DNA of 64,000 bases from an uncultured Porphyromonas sp. (GCF_938046015.1 NZ_CALIXW010000044.1:68590-132589), one strand, 5' to 3'. Positions 49,272-58,959 are shown, counted from the stretch's first letter. Translations and numbers: made by a program. The notes: generated by a model from the letters alone, not told the origin.

Positions 49272-50273
49272 TTAGAGAGACAGGAGGGAGGTAATACGCT
49301 CCCAGCCTAGGCGCTGCAGCAGCATTACCCCCAGGACGCTCAGCAAGATAAGTACGCGCAGGATACGTGCTGTGCGTCGCGAGCACGAGCCCAGACCCCG
49401 TGCCAAGGTCATAGCCAGAGGCACCAGGGCCAGGGGGAGCAGCACAGGCAGGCTGCGAGGGAAGGCGAGGGAGAGCAGGATGAAGATCCAGCCGTCATGC
49501 TGCAGCGAGAGGATCATATCGCGATGCCGTACACTCTCCCGATAGTAGCGCCCTCGGTAGCCGCCCCAGGCTAGGAGTAGGAGCAGTCCCAGCAGCGCAA
49601 GATAAGGGATCTGGCTAGGCAGCAGCTGCACCATCCCTAGGGGCAGGAAGCTCTGCACTTGGCGCTCGATGTAGCCTAGCCAAGCCGTGAGCTCCTCAGG
49701 GCTCAGAACGAGGAGCAGCGCCCCCACCAGCCAGGGCGTGAGGAGGTAGCCAAAGAGCATCGCCAGAAGCCCACGCAGCGAGAAGGAGCGCAGCGTGTAG
49801 AAGGAAAGCAGGAGTACCAGGAGCAGGCTCGCATAGTCCAGCCGCAGCAGCGTGAGCCCACCGAGGAGGCAACCGCTGTAGAAGGTATTCTGCGTGCGCT
49901 GAGGATCCTGATAGGCGTCGAAGCTGAGGTAGCGTAGCAGGAGGTAGAGGTCGAGCACCAGCGCCGCCGTGAGGCTAAGACCAGGGAAGGCCAGCGCCCA
50001 AGCCCAGAGAAGCAGACACGCCAGACGTCGCTCGACCTTGCTCAGCAGCAGGAAGCTCTCCCCCAAGATCCACAGCAGCACGCAGGCCACCAAGATCGGC
50101 AAGAGCAGCACGAGGCGCACACTCCCCTCCCCGAGCTGGGGCAGCGGCACCGAAGCCGTGTCTACTACAGGCTGTGCATAGGGCAGCCCTAAGTAAAGCA
50201 AGAGGAAGAGCCCGCCATAGAGCAGGACTTCGCTCCAGCCGAGCGCTAGCATCCGCGCTGAGGTCTTCATCAT
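49272..50273 (-). CDS. Polytopic membrane protein, DUF6427-like
   Basis: 333 aa, mostly hydrophobic, with about eight to ten predicted membrane segments. NTFYSGCLLGGLTLLRLDYASLLLVLLL and FSLRGLLAMLFGYLLTPWLV resemble the DUF6427 family of Bacteroidota. No catalytic motif was seen and no function is known to me. It is the first gene after purD on the minus strand, separated by a 15-bp perfect hairpin. Confidence 0.72.
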   Translation of the reverse strand: MMKTSARMLALGWSEVLLYGGLFLLLYLGLPYAQPVVDTASVPLPQLGEGSVRLVLLLPILVACVLLWILGESFLLLSKVERRLACLLLWAWALAFPGLSLTAALVLDLYLLLRYLSFDAYQDPQRTQNTFYSGCLLGGLTLLRLDYASLLLVLLLSFYTLRSFSLRGLLAMLFGYLLTPWLVGALLLVLSPEELTAWLGYIERQVQSFLPLGMVQLLPSQIPYLALLGLLLLLAWGGYRGRYYRESVRHRDMILSLQHDGWIFILLSLAFPRSLPVLLPLALVPLAMTLARGLGSCSRRTARILRVLILLSVLGVMLLQRLGWERITSLLSL

Positions 50274-50298
50274 AGGATCATCGGGAGAGTAGTAATAG

Positions 50299-50351
50299 GC
50301 CGAAGTCTATGAGCGCCCCTCCTCGGAAGAGCTGCACTCATAGACTTCGGC
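50299..50351 (-). terminator. Perfect 15-bp stem hairpin after purD
   Basis: GCCGAAGTCTATGAG (50299-50313) pairs exactly with 50337-50351. It begins 14 nt after the purD stop and ends 26 nt before the next ATG. No T-run; it may end purD transcripts or attenuate the downstream genes. Confidence 0.6.
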
Positions 50352-50364
50352 ACGAAGCATAGGG

Positions 50365-51654
50365 CTACTGTAGGGCTAGTAGGTCCTGACCTATATCGCG
50401 GCGTAGGGTCTTGCCCTCGTAGTTGACCTGATCGGCGAGGCGGTAGCAGGCGGCGAGTGCCTCCTCGAGCGTCGACCCGAGGCAGCTAGCCGTCAGCACG
50501 CGTCCACCCGAGCTCACCAGATGGCCCGAGCTATCGCGCGAGGTACCTGCATGGAAGAGGGCGGAGTCGAAGGTCGGCTCGTGTGGATAGCTGATACGCA
50601 TACCCTTAGGATAGGCCTCGGGGTAGCCTGGAGCCACCATGACGACCGTAGCAGCATACTTTGCAGACTCCTCGAGGCGGTAGTCCCCGAGCTCCCCGCG
50701 TGCCATACGCTCCAGCAGGTCGACGAAGTCCGAATCAATGCGTAGCATCACGGACTCCGTCTCGGGATCGCCCATGCGGCAGTTGTACTCGATGACGTAG
50801 GGCTCTCCACCGACATTCATCAGACCGATGAAGATGAAGCCGCGGTAATCAATGCCCTCGGCCTGCAGGCCTGCTATCGTGGGACGGATGACCCGCTCCT
50901 CGACGCGCTGCATGAAGGCAGCATCGGCAAAGGCCACGGGGGAGACAGAGCCCATACCGCCCGTATTGGGCCCGGTATCGCCCTCCCCAATACGCTTATA
51001 GTCCTTGGCTACGGGGAGCAGACGCCAGTCCTTACCGTCCGTCGCGACGAAGACCGAGCATTCGATCCCCGTCAGATACTCCTCGATCACCACGCGCGAG
51101 CTGGCCTCGCCGAAGCGTCCCGAGAGGAGCATCTGCAGCTCACGCTGTGCCTCCTCGAGGCTGGAGCTGATGATGACGCCCTTACCTGCCGCTAGGCCGT
51201 TGGCCTTGAGTACGTAGGGAGGCTGGAGCGAGCGGAGGTAGTCTATCGCTGCGGCATAGCTCCCGCTATCGAAGCTGCGGTAGGCTGCCGTAGGGATCCC
51301 GTGGCGCTCCATGAAGGCCTTACTGAACTCCTTGCTTCCCTCGAGACGCGCCCCTGCAGCGTCAGGCCCCACGATGAGCAGCTGCTCCAGCTGCGGCTGT
51401 CGGTGTAGGAAGTCCACGATGCCCCCGACGAGTGGCACCTCGGGGCCGACCACTACGAGGTCGATCTTGTACTGACGCACCAGGGCGGCGATGGCTTCGA
51501 AGTCCTGGACGCTGACCTCCGGGAAGCAGCGGCCATAGTTGGCCATCCCAGGGTTGCCCGGTGCGATAAAGAGCTCAGTGAGGCGTGGGCTGCGAGCGAT
51601 ACGCCAGGCGAGGGCATGCTCACGACCACCAGATCCTAATAGAAGTATATTCAT
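50365..51654 (-). CDS. purD: Phosphoribosylamine-glycine ligase
   Basis: 429 aa ATP-grasp enzyme for the second step of purine synthesis. GSGGREHALAWRI and PGNPGM form the N domain; VVVGPEVPLVGGIVDFL and VLKANGLAAGKGVII are substrate and ATP sites; TGPNTGGMGSVSP and EYNCRMGDPETE complete the ATP-grasp domain. Lies 30 nt downstream of the dipeptidyl-peptidase gene. Confidence 0.95.
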   Translation of the reverse strand: MNILLLGSGGREHALAWRIARSPRLTELFIAPGNPGMANYGRCFPEVSVQDFEAIAALVRQYKIDLVVVGPEVPLVGGIVDFLHRQPQLEQLLIVGPDAAGARLEGSKEFSKAFMERHGIPTAAYRSFDSGSYAAAIDYLRSLQPPYVLKANGLAAGKGVIISSSLEEAQRELQMLLSGRFGEASSRVVIEEYLTGIECSVFVATDGKDWRLLPVAKDYKRIGEGDTGPNTGGMGSVSPVAFADAAFMQRVEERVIRPTIAGLQAEGIDYRGFIFIGLMNVGGEPYVIEYNCRMGDPETESVMLRIDSDFVDLLERMARGELGDYRLEESAKYAATVVMVAPGYPEAYPKGMRISYPHEPTFDSALFHAGTSRDSSGHLVSSGGRVLTASCLGSTLEEALAACYRLADQVNYEGKTLRRDIGQDLLALQ

Positions 51655-51684
51655 ATGATGTAGCTAGGTCTACGGGAAGCGGGG

Positions 51685-53853
51685 CTATAGATGATCACGG
51701 AAATAGCGGGTGATGGTCTCATTGAGGTGCACACGATCCCGCCCACGCACGTTGTGCTCATGCTCGGGGTAGATCATGTAGTCAGGGTAGGTACCTGCCT
51801 TGACACAGGCCTCGACGAAGAGCTGCGTGTGCTGCCATACCACGACGGGGTCGATGGTACCATGGATCAGCAAGAGGCGTCCCTTGAGGGTGCCAGCACG
51901 CAGGGCGAGGTTGGCTGCCTTGTAGCCCTCGGGGTTCTCCTGCGGGCTATCCATATAGCGCTCGCCATACATCACCTCGTAGCGGCTCCAGTCGATGACG
52001 GCTCCGCCAGCGACACCGACCTTGAAGGTCTCGGGGTGCGTCAGCATGAGGTTCGTCGTCATGAAGCCCCCATAGCTCCAGCCGTAGACACCGAGGCGGT
52101 CAGCATCCACCCAGGGCTGGCTCTTGAGGAACTCCACCCCCTTCATCTGGTCGGCCATCTCGTTGAAGCCGAGCTGGCGATGTATGACCTGCTCGAAGTC
52201 TGCGCCACGAGCTGCTGAGCCGCGGCCATCCACAGTGAAGACCACGTAGCCGAGCGTCGCCATGTAGAGGTCCCAGCCTGCGCTGCCCGCATGCCAGCGG
52301 TTCTGCACCAGCTGCGCGTGCGGTCCATTATATACGTAGACGATGGTGGGATACTTCTTCTTCGGGTTGAAGCCGAGAGGCTTGATGAGCTTGTAGTACA
52401 GGGGCGTCTTGCCGTCAGCTGCCGTGATCATCCCCATGGTGATCTCGGGCATCTGGTAGTCGGCCTCGGGATCCACCGAGGTCTTGAGCTGCTTGACCAC
52501 CTTACCCGTCTTCACCGAGACAATACGCCACTGGCGCATATCCTTGAGTGACTCGAAGGTATCGATGAGGTAGTCGCCATCGGGCGAGAGCTGCGCCTGA
52601 TGCCAGCCGAGCTCTATGGTCAGGAGCGTCTGCCGCTGGCCGTCGAGGCCGATGCGATAGACATTGCGGTTCGTCGGACTCTGCTGCGTCGAGCTATAGA
52701 CAAGGGTCTGCCCCTCGTCGGCAAAGCCGAGGAAGTCCACGACCTCCCATGGGCCCTGTGTGATCTGCCCGAGGAGCTTACCCTCCGTCGTATAGCGGTA
52801 GAGGTGCATATAGCCATCACGTCGGCTCTGCCAGATGAACTCCTTAGGACGCCCAGGGACAAAGCGCATGGGATACTGAGGCTCTATGTACTTGGCATTC
52901 TCCTCGACGAAGAGGGTACGCAGCGCCTCGCCCGAGCTAGGCGAATAGGCCTTGAGCTCCATGCGCGTCTGCTCACGGTTGAGCTCCGCAATGTAGATCT
53001 CCTTGCTATCGGGCGCCCAAGAGATGTTGGTGAGGTACTTATCTCGTGGCATCCCCGTCTTCATGTAGCTCAGCTTACCCGTCTTGAGCTCGTAGACGCC
53101 TAGGGTCACTTCGTGGCTTGGCATACCAGCCATAGGATAATAGAGGTCCTGACGGGTCGCCTTACGCGTATTGATATGGACGAGCGGATAGGGCGCGACC
53201 ATCTGCTGATCCATACGGTAGAAGGCGAGGTACTCGCCGTCGGGACTCCAAAAGAGTCCGCCACTAATCCCGAACTCATTCTGATGTACCGTCTGTCCGT
53301 AGACGATGGTAGCACTGCCGTCGGTGGTGAGCTGCTTGAGCTGTCCGTCCTCGGCGAGGTAGACGTTATTACCCTTGACGACCGCTGCACGCTTGGCCGT
53401 TGGATCGAGGAGGAAAGCCTGCTCCTCTTTAGTATCCTGATCAAAGGTCGAGACGAGCTGACGACGCTTTAGGTCTAGGACGTAGTGCTTCTTAGCGTAG
53501 GTCAGCTGAAGCAGCCCCTTATCCTTACCGACCAACTGGAAGGGCAGGAAGTACTTAGCGGGGTGCGCCTTAGCATCCTCGCCAAGTAGGCTAAGGAGTT
53601 CGCTCTGGCTCATCAAGAGCTCAGGCGCCTTAGTCCCCCCTGCTTCGGCATGCATGAGCCCCTCGGAGTCAATGTAGATATAGTCCTTGCCGAACCACTG
53701 AAGCGCATGAATAGTCTCGGGACGCAGCTGGTTGGGGCTACCAGAGGTAAGCTCAGCGAGTGTGGGGACCTTGCGCTGCGCCTGTGCGTGCAGCGGAGTG
53801 GAGGCGATAAGCACAGCCATGGAGAGAAGCGGTACTAGCGATCGAATATTCAT
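51685..53853 (-). CDS. Dipeptidyl-peptidase IV, S9 family
   Basis: 722 aa. Signal peptide to about residue 25 (LLSMAVLIASTPLHAQ). An eight-bladed propeller covers about 45-480; it has YGQTVHQNEFGI and AFYRMDQQMV, resembling P. gingivalis DPP4. The alpha/beta-hydrolase domain has GWSYGGFMTTNL (catalytic Ser near 595), HGTIDPVVVWQHT (Asp) and YPEHEHNVRGRDRVHL (His). It frees X-Pro dipeptides from exported peptide substrates, feeding amino-acid fermentation. Start at 53853 gives the signal peptide. Probably periplasmic. Confidence 0.92.
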   Translation of the reverse strand: MNIRSLVPLLSMAVLIASTPLHAQAQRKVPTLAELTSGSPNQLRPETIHALQWFGKDYIYIDSEGLMHAEAGGTKAPELLMSQSELLSLLGEDAKAHPAKYFLPFQLVGKDKGLLQLTYAKKHYVLDLKRRQLVSTFDQDTKEEQAFLLDPTAKRAAVVKGNNVYLAEDGQLKQLTTDGSATIVYGQTVHQNEFGISGGLFWSPDGEYLAFYRMDQQMVAPYPLVHINTRKATRQDLYYPMAGMPSHEVTLGVYELKTGKLSYMKTGMPRDKYLTNISWAPDSKEIYIAELNREQTRMELKAYSPSSGEALRTLFVEENAKYIEPQYPMRFVPGRPKEFIWQSRRDGYMHLYRYTTEGKLLGQITQGPWEVVDFLGFADEGQTLVYSSTQQSPTNRNVYRIGLDGQRQTLLTIELGWHQAQLSPDGDYLIDTFESLKDMRQWRIVSVKTGKVVKQLKTSVDPEADYQMPEITMGMITAADGKTPLYYKLIKPLGFNPKKKYPTIVYVYNGPHAQLVQNRWHAGSAGWDLYMATLGYVVFTVDGRGSAARGADFEQVIHRQLGFNEMADQMKGVEFLKSQPWVDADRLGVYGWSYGGFMTTNLMLTHPETFKVGVAGGAVIDWSRYEVMYGERYMDSPQENPEGYKAANLALRAGTLKGRLLLIHGTIDPVVVWQHTQLFVEACVKAGTYPDYMIYPEHEHNVRGRDRVHLNETITRYFRDHL

Positions 53854-53917
53854 CGGGTAATAGCTCTAGTGTGGTGTGTATGTAGTTTGATCTAGGTCAA
53901 AGGGAGGAGGAACTAGG

Positions 53918-54358
53918 CTAGCGTGTGGGGGCGGAAGGGGGCTGTACATAGGTCGCGGAGCACTTGCGCGTCTCATCGACACGGCAGCTCACGAGCTCGA
54001 TCCCCGTCCCCGCGAGTTGCTGCGGGCCGACGACGCGCACGAGGTACTCGGCGATCTGCTCGGCAGTGGGATTGAAGGGGACGACGCATATATCCTCAGG
54101 GACGAGGCGCTGCAGCTCGGGCAGCAGTGGATCCTCAGCCCAGAGGAGCGTACGGTGATCCCAGTACTGCTCTAGCCACTGACAGAGCCGGCTATTGATC
54201 TCGGAGAAGTCGATGACACGCCCTAGGCTGTCCAGCTCGGAGGATGCGCAGACGAAGTGTATGCGATAGTTATGCCCATGCAGGTGCTTACACTTGGACT
54301 CATGCCCTACGACACGATGCCCCATACAGATGTCATGATAGCGCTCGGCTGTGATCAT
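53918..54358 (-). CDS. queD: 6-carboxy-tetrahydropterin synthase
   Basis: 146 aa member of the 6-pyruvoyl-tetrahydropterin synthase fold. Zinc and catalytic residues are seen in ESKCKHLHGHNY (Cys23, His27, His29) together with His14. It acts in queuosine synthesis on dihydroneopterin triphosphate. queC and queE are not adjacent; a biopterin-type role is possible but less likely. Promoter box at 54399-54406. Confidence 0.9.
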   Translation of the reverse strand: MITAERYHDICMGHRVVGHESKCKHLHGHNYRIHFVCASSELDSLGRVIDFSEINSRLCQWLEQYWDHRTLLWAEDPLLPELQRLVPEDICVVPFNPTAEQIAEYLVRVVGPQQLAGTGIELVSCRVDETRKCSATYVQPPSAPTR

Positions 54359-54398
54359 TCCTAATAGCTCTTTTCGTTCTTCTTACTAGCGTACTACA

Positions 54399-54406
54399 CA
54401 AAGATA
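54399..54406 (-). promoter_or_regulatory. -7 promoter box for queD
   Basis: Minus strand TATCTTTG, 40 nt upstream of the ATG. Confidence 0.6.
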
Positions 54407-54607
54407 CGGCGAATTCCCATAAAGACACAGCGCCACAAGACCTTGCCCTTAGCGCTACCCTATCCATTAGATCGAGCATAGCGACAGGATCAGTTAGCCT
54501 CTTCCTAGAATAAGCATGCCAGTGAGCAAGACGGCATACCTCCGCCCCTCCCTTCCAGCGCGAGAAACAACTGGCCGAAGCAAGACGACCGCCTCTAGCT
54601 AGGCTCG

Positions 54608-54695
54608 TGAGGGATATCCCTCAGCCAGCTGACTGATAAGCCTCACACCCGCGACCGACGCCCCTCAGAGCGCGGACTGATATCCCTCAGGGAAG
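54608..54695. repeat. 22-bp x 4 array A7
   Basis: Units begin at 54608, 54630, 54652 and 54674. Unit 1 is the perfect TGAGGGATATCCCTCA. The right half CCTCA is constant, while left halves of units 2 and 4 are GACTGAT. It lies in the 54407-54808 gene-free stretch; nothing else was recognised there. Confidence 0.9.
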
Positions 54696-54808
54696 CTCTC
54701 CCTTGACCTTAGGCTCCACCTAGGGTATCATCGCTTAACGCAGCCTACTGTCGAGACGAGCACTAAGGCGAGCATTACACAGCCGCTCCAAGCTTGGCTA
54801 CTAAACGC

Positions 54809-54846
54809 AGATCGGGGACACCCAGATAACTGGATGTCCCCGATCT
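54809..54846 (-). terminator. Terminator after the OmpA pair
   Basis: AGATCGGGGACACCCA (54809-54824) pairs with 54831-54846 with one mismatch. About 30 nt beyond the stop at 54875. Short T-run (GCGTTTAG) on the minus strand. Confidence 0.65.
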
Positions 54847-54874
54847 TATTCTTGACCTTTCGGTGCGATGCTAC

Positions 54875-56044
54875 TTATTCAGCGCTCATCAGCACGACGC
54901 GGTTCCATACGTTCTCAGCGTAAGGCTGTACCGTGTCACCCTTCCAGTCAATCTTCAGGCGATCGCGAGAGATGCCATACTTCTTGACGAGGATATCAGC
55001 GACAGCTTCAGCACGACGCTTGGAGAGCTTGTAGTTGTAGTCAGGCGTACCGGTCTTGCGGTCAGCGAAGCCTACGAGCGTGATGGTCTCCGTGTTGTTC
55101 TTAGCGTACTCAGCGATATTGTAGACGTTGACCATCTGGTTGCGGTCTACGACGGCGCTGTTGAGGCGGAAGTAGATCACGTTACCGACGACCTTAGCAG
55201 CTGCAGCGGGAGCAGGCACGATGTCTGGGCAGCTTTCAGGGCGCTTAGCCAGCTCGGCGTTCTCTGCACGCAGCTTGTTGATCTGACCATTGAGGTCGCT
55301 GATCAGAGCAGGGTCGTTAGGCGTAATCGGATCGAACTCCTTCTTACCCAGGTGGAAGGTGAGCGAAGCACCAGCCTGAGCGTAGTAGTCAGAGTGGTTG
55401 TTAGGCACCGCCTGAGCCCCTGGGAGACGGAAGTTAGCACCCGATACCTGACCTTCGATATTGAAGTCTACGACGCGGCTGAGACGGAACTTCAGCTGAG
55501 CACCACCGAGGAGGACGGGACGGAAGGTATTGTTCTTATACTCTACACCACGAGCTGTGATCGTCGTGTTGTAGCCGAAACCAATCCCTACGAAGGGGAT
55601 CAGGTGGAAGACACGGTTCTCACGGTAAGGCGTGAAGTAGTTGACAACATCCAGCATGAAGTCAGCATGAGCCCAGCCGTAGGTAGCCTTGTGACGGAGG
55701 TAGCCGTTATGAGTTGCAGCTACGCGACCGAAAGGACCGTAAGGCTTGGAGAAGTCATAGAGCTGACCGCCCTGGAGCTGCACACGCATCCCGAAGGAAG
55801 GCGTCATCCAGCGACCTACTGCGATATTGGGGTTCACGAGGCTGATGCGATCGGAGAAGGAAGCGTGCTTGTTCTCACCTGCGAGGTTGATGACAGCAGC
55901 ATCCCCTACTTCGATGAACCAGTGAGCCGTGGCCTTATCCTTAGCGAAAACCGTGCGCGAGCTACGGCTCTGTACTTCCTGAGCCTGAAGGCTACCAGCA
56001 GCCACGAGGCTTGCTAGTGCAAGCGTAATAACTTTCGTATTCAT
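54875..56044 (-). CDS. OmpA-family outer-membrane protein (downstream paralogue)
   Basis: 389 aa. Signal peptide to about residue 21 (ALASLVAAGSLQAQ). An N-terminal beta-barrel-like region runs to about 230, followed by a short coiled linker (INKLRAENAELAKRPESCPD). The OmpA C-terminal peptidoglycan-binding domain is at about 265-385 (VIYFRLNSAVVDRNQMVNVYNIAEY, LVGFADRKTGTPDYNYKLSKRRAEAV). It resembles the P. gingivalis Pgm6/Pgm7 pair, which form abundant heterotrimers linking outer membrane and wall. 29 nt after its paralogue, so one transcript. Confidence 0.92.
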   Translation of the reverse strand: MNTKVITLALASLVAAGSLQAQEVQSRSSRTVFAKDKATAHWFIEVGDAAVINLAGENKHASFSDRISLVNPNIAVGRWMTPSFGMRVQLQGGQLYDFSKPYGPFGRVAATHNGYLRHKATYGWAHADFMLDVVNYFTPYRENRVFHLIPFVGIGFGYNTTITARGVEYKNNTFRPVLLGGAQLKFRLSRVVDFNIEGQVSGANFRLPGAQAVPNNHSDYYAQAGASLTFHLGKKEFDPITPNDPALISDLNGQINKLRAENAELAKRPESCPDIVPAPAAAAKVVGNVIYFRLNSAVVDRNQMVNVYNIAEYAKNNTETITLVGFADRKTGTPDYNYKLSKRRAEAVADILVKKYGISRDRLKIDWKGDTVQPYAENVWNRVVLMSAE

Positions 56045-56073
56045 TGCTATTCTTTGTGTCGTGTTACTGTGAG

Positions 56074-57210
56074 TTACTTAGAGCGGATGACGACGACACG
56101 ATTCCAGCCGAGCTCTGCTGCGCTGTAAGGTGCTTCACCAGCTTCCTTCCACTCAACCGTGATCTTATCAGAGGATACACCGTACTTGTCGGTCAGCAGC
56201 TGAGCGACGGCACGAGCACGCTTTTCAGCGAGACCCTTGAAGCGGCTTTCGTTCTTAGCTACATAGCCCGTCACGACGATCTCACCGTCGTTCTTAGCGA
56301 ACTCAGAGGCATCGAAGACCGTGATCAGCTGATCCTTGGAGACAACAGCCTTACCCTGCTCGAAGAGGATGGACTTATCCGCAACGAAGCGGTCAGCTGC
56401 AGGAGCTGCAGGCTGAGCCAGCTCGAGGTCGGGGCAGCTTTCAGGACGCTTAGCCAGCTCTGCATTCTCAGCACGGAGCTTGGAGATCTGCCCCTGAAGA
56501 CCGTCGATATAGTTCTGATCCAGTGGCTCAACAGGGGTGAAGCCCTGACGACCGACGTGGAAGGTAAGACCAGCCAGAGCCGTCAGACGACGCGAGTTGT
56601 AGAGCTGATCAGCGGGATAGTTGGAGCGAAGCGCGAGGTTGTTGTAGGTAGCTTCACCTTCGAGGAAGATATCTACACGCTTAGCCACGTGGAAAGCGAG
56701 CTGGATACCAGCGTTCCCAGTCAGCGCATGTACGTTAGGCATACCCTTGACGCTGTTGTGGAACTTGTACTCATACCCAAGACCAACGTAAGGGATCAGG
56801 TGGAAGAGACGATCCTCACGGTAGCTGGAGAAGTAGTTAACGACGTCGAACATGAAGTCGTAGTGACCACCTACATAGTAGTTATCATTACGATAGTTAC
56901 CTGGCGAGGTATGGAAGGTGTAGGTCTCACCCCCAACCAGCTTCAGACGGTTGGCATAGTAAGGCGTATGCCACTTACCTAGCGAAAGAGCAGCTGCGAA
57001 GGAAAGACGATCCTTGTAGGGCACAGGTGCATTCTGCCTCGTGAACATAGCTGCTGCGCCCCCTGCGAGAGAGACGAAGTAGTTAGTCCCAGGCTTGTGA
57101 GTGAATGCTACCTTGTGTGCAGGTGCATCCGTCGACGTGTGCTGCGTCTGAGCATTAGCAGAGAGGCCTACGAGACCCACTAATACAAGCAGCGAAGACT
57201 TGAGATTCAT
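56074..57210 (-). CDS. OmpA-family outer-membrane protein (upstream paralogue)
   Basis: 378 aa. Signal peptide to about residue 20 (LLVLVGLVGLSANAQ), a barrel-like N-terminal region (VNYFSSYREDRLFHLIPYVGLGYEY, parallel to VNYFTPYRENRVFHLIPFVGIGFGY in its neighbour), the linker ISKLRAENAELAKRPESCPD, and an OmpA domain (ILFEQGKAVVSKDQLITVFDASEF, VTGYVAKNESRFKGLAEKRARAV). Clearly a tandem duplicate of the next gene that has diverged. The promoter box 57257-57264 would serve both. Confidence 0.92.
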   Translation of the reverse strand: MNLKSSLLVLVGLVGLSANAQTQHTSTDAPAHKVAFTHKPGTNYFVSLAGGAAAMFTRQNAPVPYKDRLSFAAALSLGKWHTPYYANRLKLVGGETYTFHTSPGNYRNDNYYVGGHYDFMFDVVNYFSSYREDRLFHLIPYVGLGYEYKFHNSVKGMPNVHALTGNAGIQLAFHVAKRVDIFLEGEATYNNLALRSNYPADQLYNSRRLTALAGLTFHVGRQGFTPVEPLDQNYIDGLQGQISKLRAENAELAKRPESCPDLELAQPAAPAADRFVADKSILFEQGKAVVSKDQLITVFDASEFAKNDGEIVVTGYVAKNESRFKGLAEKRARAVAQLLTDKYGVSSDKITVEWKEAGEAPYSAAELGWNRVVVIRSK

Positions 57211-57256
57211 AATACTGTATTCTTATAAGCTGATTATCTTGACTCTTTATTTTCGG

Positions 57257-57264
57257 CAAAGATA
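57257..57264 (-). promoter_or_regulatory. -7 promoter box for the OmpA pair
   Basis: Minus strand TATCTTTG preceded by an A-rich stretch, 46 nt upstream of the ATG; a strong match, as expected for abundant proteins. Confidence 0.7.
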
Positions 57265-57553
57265 GCATTTTTCTTCACATTCGACCATATCCGGCGAGCA
57301 AATCCGTTGACACTTTGCTCATCCCAGCGTCCACTCATATCCTCTAGCCTCGCCCCAAAGTTAAGCACAAGTAATCAAATACTAAGCATTTACACTAGAC
57401 CAGCAAGGGCCAAGCAGGAACATGCTTCAATAGTAACGCATTCAACCTCCTTGAGGCGACGCAGGCTCAGATTAGGCAAAAAGCCAAGCCCTAGAGGCAA
57501 TAAACAGCGGCATCCTAAGCCCGCCAAATAGCACGAGCAAAGCGAGATCACGC

Positions 57554-57641
57554 TGACTGATATCCATGAGCTTGCTGACTGACGGCTCTCAGCGCCGTAA
57601 CCGATATCCCTCAGCCCGCCGACTGATAAGGGTAAGGCAGA
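57554..57641. repeat. 22-bp x 4 array A8
   Basis: Units begin at 57554, 57576, 57598 and 57620. The left half is GACTGA-type in three units and AACCGA in one; right halves are CCATGA, CTCTCA, CCCTCA and a degenerate last one. This is the most degraded array. The rest of 57265-57771 shows nothing recognisable. Confidence 0.82.
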
Positions 57642-57771
57642 GCAAAGATATTCATAAATAGAATACGGACATAACGAGGCGCTTCGCCCCCCTTTACATG
57701 GGCCGAAGCGACAAGGAATACCACCGCGCAGCTCTTCTCTGCTAGAGCATAGAGGGCGCAAGAAGGGGAAG

Positions 57772-58920
57772 CTAAAGGAAAGAGGGCAGAGAAAGCGGGC
57801 GCTGCTCCTGCTCGGAGTGGGCGCTAAGCTCGATGACCGCACTCCAAAGCGCAGCATCGTATACACTAATATCTAGGGGGAGTCCCTCGCGCAGGCAATG
57901 AATGAGCCGAGCATCCATCGTATAGTTCATCACGTTGGGTACGCCCTTAGCATCCCCTTCGGCCACAAACGAAGTCAAGGGCGAGCGCGGCCGAGTTCGC
58001 AGCTCCTCAAGGAGCGCCTCCCCCATCAAGGCCTGCGCCCAGGCTCGCTGCTGCAGGATAGGCAGAGGATACTTGGACATATAGCCCTCCGTACCGACAA
58101 GGGACTGCAGGCGCGAATAGGGACGCGGGCTGTGCAGGTCTAGCTGCAAGAGCGCCGTGCGACCTCGCTCCGTCTGCAGCAGGATGGAGCTGTGGCGCTG
58201 CGTCAAGGGAAGTCCTGGAGTCGAGGCACAAGCATAGAGGCTCGTGAAGCGATCCCCTCTATAGATACCGAGGAGCTGCGCCATAGGCCCGAGGCCATGC
58301 GTGGGATAGGCGTTGCCCCCCGTAAAGGGATAGCGCTCCCCCATCCAGTGGTACAGCTGATGATCTCGGGGCAGCTCGGTAGGATCTTGCCCCTGGAGGT
58401 TGTGGATATAGGCGCCCTCGGCGTGCTTCAGTTCACCGAAGTCGCCCGCCTCAACTCGGGCGAGCATCTCCAGATGGAAGGGGTCGTAGCAGCAGTTCTC
58501 TAGAAGGAAGCAATGACGCTGCGTACGCTCTGCCGTATGGACAAGCCGCCAGCAGTCCGCCAGCGTGAGGGCTGCGGGCACCTCTAGGGCTACATGCCGC
58601 CCCTGCTCCATCGCTGCGCAGGCGAGCGCGGCATGCGAATACCAGTCCGTGCAGATCAGCACCAGGTCGACCTCATTCGAGGCCAGCGCCAGCTGACTAT
58701 CCTGAGTAGCGAGGACTACCCGCTCCCGACCGCTTCGTTCGAGGATGAGCTGAGCCTCCTCTAGATGCTCCAGGCTATGATCCACCAGAGCTGTAAAGCG
58801 GACGCCATCTATATAGCGGTAGCGCTCTAGGGTCTTCTGCCCGCGACTACCGAGACCGATGAGGGCGATACGCACGCACTCTAGGGCTGGAGCACGGAGA
58901 TGGAGGACAGACTGCGACAT
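57772..58920 (-). CDS. Gfo/Idh/MocA-family protein, GH109-like
   Basis: 382 aa. The N-terminal Rossmann fold has IALIGLGSRGQKTLERY and binds NAD; ALEVPAALTLADCWRLV follows the usual Gfo/Idh EKP position, here EVP. FLLENCCYDPFHLEML, GELKHAEGAYIHNL and NAYPTHGLGPMAQLLGI are the motifs of GH109 alpha-N-acetylgalactosaminidase-like enzymes, which use NAD-dependent chemistry to cut sugars. No signal peptide was seen, unlike many GH109 proteins. 39 nt after the GH32 gene in the same operon. Confidence 0.85.
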   Translation of the reverse strand: MSQSVLHLRAPALECVRIALIGLGSRGQKTLERYRYIDGVRFTALVDHSLEHLEEAQLILERSGRERVVLATQDSQLALASNEVDLVLICTDWYSHAALACAAMEQGRHVALEVPAALTLADCWRLVHTAERTQRHCFLLENCCYDPFHLEMLARVEAGDFGELKHAEGAYIHNLQGQDPTELPRDHQLYHWMGERYPFTGGNAYPTHGLGPMAQLLGIYRGDRFTSLYACASTPGLPLTQRHSSILLQTERGRTALLQLDLHSPRPYSRLQSLVGTEGYMSKYPLPILQQRAWAQALMGEALLEELRTRPRSPLTSFVAEGDAKGVPNVMNYTMDARLIHCLREGLPLDISVYDAALWSAVIELSAHSEQEQRPLSLPSFL

Positions 58921-58959
58921 AGCGGACGGAGCGTGTGATGGGTATATCAGACTTAGGTG

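Noticed and set aside
54863..56982. Two long plus-strand open frames (54863-56017 and 56044-56982) opposite the OmpA pair
   Set aside because: They mirror the two OmpA genes almost exactly, show no family motif, and have no promoter. They arise because codon choice in the OmpA genes leaves few antisense stops.
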